A DNA stretch of 64,000 bases. Source: an uncultured bacterium (lineage in GTDB: Bacteria; Cyanobacteriota; Vampirovibrionia; Gastranaerophilales; Gastranaerophilaceae). The notes under the pieces were generated by a model, which had not been told where the DNA came from, did no database searches, and worked only from the letters and a program-made list of their open reading frames with translations. Positions 60,084-64,000 of the stretch are shown in pieces. The DNA lies in assembly GCA_902776035.1 (NCBI GenBank), contig CACYOO010000002.1:103544-167543 (forward strand). Reading direction: 5' to 3'. How positions within the stretch are numbered: the first letter of the stretch is position 1; each line of letters opens with the position of its first letter. The position numbers and the translations under genes are program-made.

Positions 60084-62329
60084 TATCAAAACTGGAAGCC
60101 GATAAGAAAAAACGAGTAAGAGTAGTGTGGGGCGTGTCATTCACCGTCATAGCTTTAATTGCTTTTAGTATAATTTTGTTCCAATTATTACTTCAAAATG
60201 AAAAGGTAGAAATTGCAAGCCATATAACAGAAGTTGCAAAACAGAGTGCTGTTTCGGCAAATGAACTTTTAAGAGGTGATTTTCAATCTCTTAATTTATT
60301 TGCACATTTGCTTGAAAGTGAACCGCAATACCTTGATAAAAAGCATATAGACGGACGTTTAACAAGTGCTATAAAAAGAACAGGTTTTCTTTCTATGGCA
60401 GTTATATATCCAAATGGTCTTGCTCGTATTTATGATACAAACAGAGGGTTTCAAACATATAAAAACGTTAAAAACTTAAATTATTTTAAATACGGTATGC
60501 AAGGTCATGAATTTGTTGATTTTGAACCTTCAAGATATGATAACGATAATGTAATTGTACTTTTTGCAGTTCCCGTTATGGGTGCAAACAAAAAACCAAT
60601 TGCTCTTATCACTGCAGCAAGAGGTATTGAAGATTTCAGTAAAGCCGTTGCTATTACAACATTTAATAATCATGCTGTTGTACATGTTATTGATAATAAG
60701 GGTAATTTGATTTTACGTGATAAAAGTACTCAAGCAGTTTTAAAATCAAGTATATTTGAAAATAATGAAGTTTCCGATGAAAAACGAGAAAAAGCTTTAA
60801 AATCAGACAAGCCGGAATCATATTGGTTTAAAGATATTAATGGTGTTAGAAAAGTTGCATCATTTATTCCTTTGGGATATAACAATTGGAAGCTTCTTGC
60901 AATACTTCCTTTTAGTGCAATTAATCATAATTCACAAAGAGTTTTACAGTTTGCAATATTATTTTTCTTACTTATTAATGCAATAGTGCTTGTTGCCGTA
61001 AGGTATAATTTAAAAGTAAAAGCTCGTTCTGATAATATGGTTATGGATTTGGCTTTGCAAGATGATGTTACACATGCTTTAAACAAAACAAGTTTCTTTA
61101 TAGAAACAGAAAAAATACTTTTAAAAGAAAGCCCTGCGGATGAAAAAATAGATATTATCGCTATGGATATTGATAATTTTAAGGTTATCAATGAAATTTA
61201 TGATATGGAAAAGGGCAATCAAGTTTTAAAAGATATTGCTTCTATTTTATCAAAAGCTATTGGTGAAAATGGTATATTTGCAAGATTTAGTGATGACTTG
61301 TTTACTATATTGTACAAATATACAGATGCTAATATGCCTATTTTATTAATTGATGATATAACAAAAACATTATCAAAATACAGATTAAATGTAAAAATAA
61401 ATCCGTCTTTTGGTATATATGAAGTAGAAGATAGAACGACATCAGTAAATACGTTATGTGATAGGGCTAATATAGCAAGACGTTCTATAAAAGGAATGAC
61501 TGCAATAAGATACGCATTTTATGATGCAAGTTTAAGTCGTGCTATTTTAGAAGAAAAACAGATAGAAGATAGCATGCGTCAAGCTCTTGAAAATGGTGAG
61601 TTTGAAATGTATTTGCAGCCAAAAATTAATATGCAGACAATGCTTCCTTGCGGTTCAGAGGCGCTTGTTCGCTGGAATCATCCTGAAAAGGGTTTAGTAC
61701 CTCCTGCAAAATTTATTCCGTTATTTGAAAAAAATGGTTTTGTTATAGATGTTGATAAATTTATTTGGGAAGAAGCATGTAAGGTTATAAGACGTTGGCT
61801 TGATGAAGGTAAAACACCTTTACCTGTATCAGTTAATTTATCACGTGTACATTTCAAATACGAAGATTTGGTTGATATTATTCAAAAATTAGTTAATAAA
61901 TACAATGTTCCTCATAAATATTTAGAATTAGAATTAACGGAAAGTTCGTTCCTTGATAATGAAGGAGTTGTAAATTCAACTCTTGTCAGATTACAGCAAT
62001 TAGGTTTTACTATTGCAATGGATGACTTTGGAATGGGTTATTCTTCATTAAATATGTTGAGAAAGCTTCCTGTAAATATATTAAAACTTGATAGGGGCTT
62101 TATTAATGAAGCAGCTTGTTCAAAACGCGGATTTATTGTTTTAAATCATGTAATTAGTATGGCAAAAGATTTGCAAACAACTATCGTTTGTGAAGGTATT
62201 GAAACTAAAGAACAGGCAGAAACTTTAAGAAAAGCCGGTTGTGATATAGCACAGGGATTTTTATATGCAAAACCAATGCCTGTCGCTGAATATGAAAAAT
62301 TTGTATACTCCGAATATAATATGGCATAA
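60068..62329 (+). CDS. Membrane Cache-type sensor with degenerate GGDEF and EAL phosphodiesterase
   Basis: Second c-di-GMP phosphodiesterase, 753 residues. Helices at about 17-42 and 290-312 enclose a periplasmic Cache-like sensor (MAVIYPNGLARIYDTNR, VHVIDNKGNLILRDKS). The GGDEF-like domain (MDIDNFKVINEIYDMEKGN) has RFSDDLF in place of GGDEF, so no cyclase activity is expected. The EAL domain keeps SEALVRWNHP, NLSRVHF, ELELTES, MDDFGMGYSS, LKLDRGF, CEGIET and AQGFLYAKPM. Start is GTG at 60068 with GGAG upstream, overlapping coaE. A paralogue of 15475-17793; the two may respond to different signals. Confidence 0.9.
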   Translation: MSAYLVSKLEADKKKRVRVVWGVSFTVIALIAFSIILFQLLLQNEKVEIASHITEVAKQSAVSANELLRGDFQSLNLFAHLLESEPQYLDKKHIDGRLTSAIKRTGFLSMAVIYPNGLARIYDTNRGFQTYKNVKNLNYFKYGMQGHEFVDFEPSRYDNDNVIVLFAVPVMGANKKPIALITAARGIEDFSKAVAITTFNNHAVVHVIDNKGNLILRDKSTQAVLKSSIFENNEVSDEKREKALKSDKPESYWFKDINGVRKVASFIPLGYNNWKLLAILPFSAINHNSQRVLQFAILFFLLINAIVLVAVRYNLKVKARSDNMVMDLALQDDVTHALNKTSFFIETEKILLKESPADEKIDIIAMDIDNFKVINEIYDMEKGNQVLKDIASILSKAIGENGIFARFSDDLFTILYKYTDANMPILLIDDITKTLSKYRLNVKINPSFGIYEVEDRTTSVNTLCDRANIARRSIKGMTAIRYAFYDASLSRAILEEKQIEDSMRQALENGEFEMYLQPKINMQTMLPCGSEALVRWNHPEKGLVPPAKFIPLFEKNGFVIDVDKFIWEEACKVIRRWLDEGKTPLPVSVNLSRVHFKYEDLVDIIQKLVNKYNVPHKYLELELTESSFLDNEGVVNSTLVRLQQLGFTIAMDDFGMGYSSLNMLRKLPVNILKLDRGFINEAACSKRGFIVLNHVISMAKDLQTTIVCEGIETKEQAETLRKAGCDIAQGFLYAKPMPVAEYEKFVYSEYNMA

Positions 62330-62385
62330 AAAGTATTTTAAATAAAATCGGTTAAATAAATCATATATCTTTTAAGATAAATACT

Positions 62386-62397
62386 TATAATGCTCTT
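62386..62397 (+). promoter_or_regulatory. -10 box abutting xerD, probable leaderless mRNA
   Basis: TATAAT at 62386-62391, 6 nt before the ATG at 62398; no Shine-Dalgarno sequence and no good -35. Confidence 0.5.
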
Positions 62398-63261
62398 ATG
62401 AATACTCAAATTTTGTCTGAATATTTAGAATACTTAGAGCTGGAACGTGGTTTATCTAAAAATACAATAGATGCTTACAGACGGGACTTAATATTATTTT
62501 TAGATTATTGTAATAATTCTGATTTTAATAATATTACAAGAATGAGCATTAACAGATATGTTCTTTTTTTACATGAACAACATTATAATCCTTCGAGTGT
62601 TATAAGAAAAATTGCATCTATCCGAGGTCTTTTTAAATGGTTATGTGCAAATGAAATATGTTTAAAAGATCCTACAATTACAATAGAAAGACCAAAGTTA
62701 CCGCAAAAATTGCCTAAGGTTATGACAATCAGTGAAATTGAGGATATATTAAAAAGTAATTTAACTATAATACAAAAGGTTATTATTGAACTTTTATACG
62801 GTTGTGGTTTACGTGTATCAGAACTTATAAATTTAAAAATAAATAATTTTGATTTAAATGCAAAATATTTAACAGCATTCGGAAAAGGTTCTAAAGAAAG
62901 AATAATTCCGCTTGGAAGTAAAGCAATTAATGCATTAACAGCGTATTTAAAATACAGAGAATTTTTAGTAAAAAAGTATAAGTTAGATACAAAAATGCTT
63001 CTAATATCTGATAACGGCAGATGTTTGAATAGACAAGATATATATACTTTTGTTCATGAGCAGGGTAAAAAAATACATAAAAATATTTCACCTCATACAT
63101 TAAGACATTCATTTGCAACACATCTTCTTGAAAATGGTGCTGATTTGAGAATAGTACAAGAACTATTGGGACATAGTGATGTTGCAACAACACAATTATA
63201 TACGCATGTAAGTAAAAAACGACTTAAAGATGTTTATTTTGCAATAAATGAGGCACAGTAA
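62398..63261 (+). CDS. xerD: Site-specific tyrosine recombinase XerD/XerC
   Basis: Resolves chromosome dimers at dif. 287 residues: N-terminal SAM-like core-binding domain (1-90) and catalytic domain with R139 (GCGLRVSEL), K163 (FGKGSKER), H233-x-x-R236 (SPHTLRHSFATHLL), H259 (LLGHSDVATT) and nucleophile Y268 (LYTHVS). Length and RVSELINL/GHSD text are those of the chromosomal XerC/D, not an integron or phage integrase, and there are no att-like repeats beside it. If the genome has one Xer protein, this is it. Which of XerC or XerD cannot be decided. Confidence 0.9.
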   Translation: MNTQILSEYLEYLELERGLSKNTIDAYRRDLILFLDYCNNSDFNNITRMSINRYVLFLHEQHYNPSSVIRKIASIRGLFKWLCANEICLKDPTITIERPKLPQKLPKVMTISEIEDILKSNLTIIQKVIIELLYGCGLRVSELINLKINNFDLNAKYLTAFGKGSKERIIPLGSKAINALTAYLKYREFLVKKYKLDTKMLLISDNGRCLNRQDIYTFVHEQGKKIHKNISPHTLRHSFATHLLENGADLRIVQELLGHSDVATTQLYTHVSKKRLKDVYFAINEAQ

Positions 63262-63262
63262 A

Positions 63263-63766
63263 ATGATTATTACTGCGGGAAAATTTAAGGGAAGAAAAAT
63301 ATTAACTCCTGATGAAAAAATTACACGTCCGACATTATCAAAAATAAGAATGGCTGTTTTTAACACATTACAAGCAATGATTGATTTTAATGAATCATCA
63401 TTTTTGGATATGTTTGCAGGTTCCGGTATAATGGGACTTGAGGCATTATCAAGGGGCTTTTCCAACATAACTGCTATTGAAAAAAATAAAGATACATTTA
63501 ATATTTTAAAAAAGAATTATAAAACTTTTGATATAAATGCAGATTTAATTTTCGGTGATAGTTTAAAACAAAATTATAGCAGATATTATGATGTAGTTTA
63601 TATTGATCCTCCTTATTTTTCCGGAGTTTATGAAACATCACTAAGTATGCTTAAAAATGTGAATATAGTTGTTTTGGAACATGTAAAAGAAGTAAACATT
63701 GAACCATTTTCATTAATAAAACAAAAGCAATATGGTGATAAATATATAAGTTATTTAAAACTATAA
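63263..63766 (+). CDS. rsmD: 16S rRNA (guanine966-N2)-methyltransferase RsmD
   Basis: 167 residues: MIITAGKFKGRKILTP (RsmD N-terminus), RPTLSKIRMAVFNTL, motif I LDMFAGSGIMGLEALSRG and the catalytic DPPY (VVYIDPPYFSG). Slightly shorter than E. coli RsmD but complete. The ATG at 63263, 1 nt after the xerD stop, has GAGG upstream and gives the conserved start; the frame opens at 63248 within xerD. Confidence 0.92.
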   Translation: MIITAGKFKGRKILTPDEKITRPTLSKIRMAVFNTLQAMIDFNESSFLDMFAGSGIMGLEALSRGFSNITAIEKNKDTFNILKKNYKTFDINADLIFGDSLKQNYSRYYDVVYIDPPYFSGVYETSLSMLKNVNIVVLEHVKEVNIEPFSLIKQKQYGDKYISYLKL

Positions 63767-63786
63767 GGAATTGATAAGCAAAAAAA

Positions 63787-63805
63787 AGCTTCCTTAACGG
63801 AAGCT
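63787..63805 (-). terminator. Rho-independent terminator, minus strand
   Basis: 7-bp stem AGCTTCC (63787-63793) / GGAAGCT (63799-63805), loop TTAAC. The run of A's to its left is a T8 tract on the minus strand, so it ends transcripts coming from the right edge. It could stop rsmD only weakly. Confidence 0.75.
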
Positions 63806-63915
63806 AAAATTGATTTAAATTGAGAGAGAGAGTATTATATATTATAAAAAATTTTCCTTACCTTCTACATTCCATAGGAATGTTTTTTAAAATCTTGTAT
63901 TCATATCCTTTCAGA

Positions 63916-64000
63916 TTATGCGATGAAGTTAGAACCCATAAAAGATGCACCGTGGAAGAATGATTCTTTCATGATGTTTCTAAGAGATTTTGCTCTTACG
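63916..64000 (-). CDS. C-terminal end of a small unknown protein (runs off the window)
   Basis: Minus-strand frame open to the window edge, ending VRAKSLRNIMKESFFHGA then SFMGSNFIA and TAA (63916-63918). A terminator 110 nt downstream supports transcription in this direction. It looks like the tail of a short basic protein, similar in kind but not in sequence to the 53-residue gene at 33346. Too little is present for a family call; it could also be a non-coding stretch. Confidence 0.4.
   Translation of the reverse strand, partial: VRAKSLRNIMKESFFHGASFMGSNFIA

Noticed and set aside
62398..63261. Phage- or element-type integrase
   Set aside because: Length, motif text and housekeeping neighbours (rsmD, coaE) fit chromosomal XerC/D; no att-like repeats nearby.
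1..64000. tRNA or rRNA genes, CRISPR arrays, insertion sequences, prophage
   Set aside because: I found no T-loop-like GGTTCGA blocks with acceptor pairing, no regularly spaced repeats, and no transposase, integrase of phage type, capsid or terminase gene.

Overview
This is a strongly AT-rich bacterial chromosome segment (about 30% G+C by eye, not computed). It has dense operons, standard genetic code and frequent TTG starts. The envelope is Gram-negative (BamA with three POTRA domains, Skp/OmpH), and flagellar/type III export genes (fliE, fliF, fliH, flhA) are present. A DUF512/PDZ radical-SAM protein of a family best known from cyanobacteria is also encoded. Together these fit a non-photosynthetic cyanobacterial relative of the Vampirovibrionia/Melainabacteria (Gastranaerophilales) type. 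That assignment is inference from gene content; no database search was run. I saw no rRNA, tRNA, CRISPR array, transposase or prophage.

Layout. 1-2.0 kb: murE (cut by the edge) and ftsI. 2.2-7.3 kb: small protein, fused radical SAM/DUF2344 protein, RNase E/G, and a small membrane protein, closed by a terminator. 7.3-19.5 kb: coiled-coil protein, TPR lipoprotein-like/secreted protein, dusB, tail-anchored protein, GT2 glycosyltransferase, YdjC-type deacetylase, an unusual phospholipase D, a GGDEF-like/EAL protein, tatD and tlyA. 19.5-26 kb (minus strand): GH77 glucanotransferase, a soluble FlhA-C-like paralogue, skp and bamA. 26-33.3 kb: orphan sugar ABC permease, tRNA nucleotidyltransferase, then an accessory patch with a GC-rich repeat, two HTH/HAD divergent pairs in decay, palindromic repeats and a large helicase-nuclease. 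33.3-41 kb: 53-residue small protein, receiver domain + CHASE2 cyclase, KDPG aldolase-sugar kinase-CsaB operon, DUF512 protein and PadR regulator. 41-47.2 kb: fliE-fliF-(fliG position)-fliH-flhA-yidD. 47.2-54 kb: orphan protein, Na+ symporter, aminotransferase-methyltransferase-cytidylyltransferase cassette, apt and a processive glycosyltransferase. 54-64 kb: HU, a third HAD/HTH divergent pair, GH133 debranching enzyme, DUF721/DciA, thioesterase, rluB, coaE, second GGDEF-like/EAL protein, xerD, rsmD and a small protein at the edge.

Themes. Glycogen/maltodextrin turnover is represented by GH77 and GH133. Cyclic-nucleotide signalling is represented by two EAL proteins whose GGDEF halves look dead, plus a class III cyclase coupled to a lone receiver. 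The best candidates for something undescribed are: (1) a soluble protein made of a GWEL/DUF4177-like domain, a coiled coil and an FlhA cytoplasmic domain, encoded beside skp-bamA and far from flhA; (2) a module of a small HAD phosphatase-like protein divergently paired with an HTH regulator, seen three times (two pairs plus fragments at 28.4-30.0 kb, one at 54.5-55.3 kb); (3) a fliG-position gene that does not look like FliG; and (4) a recurrent promoter layout placing the -10 box 6 nt from the start codon with no Shine-Dalgarno, implying leaderless mRNAs.
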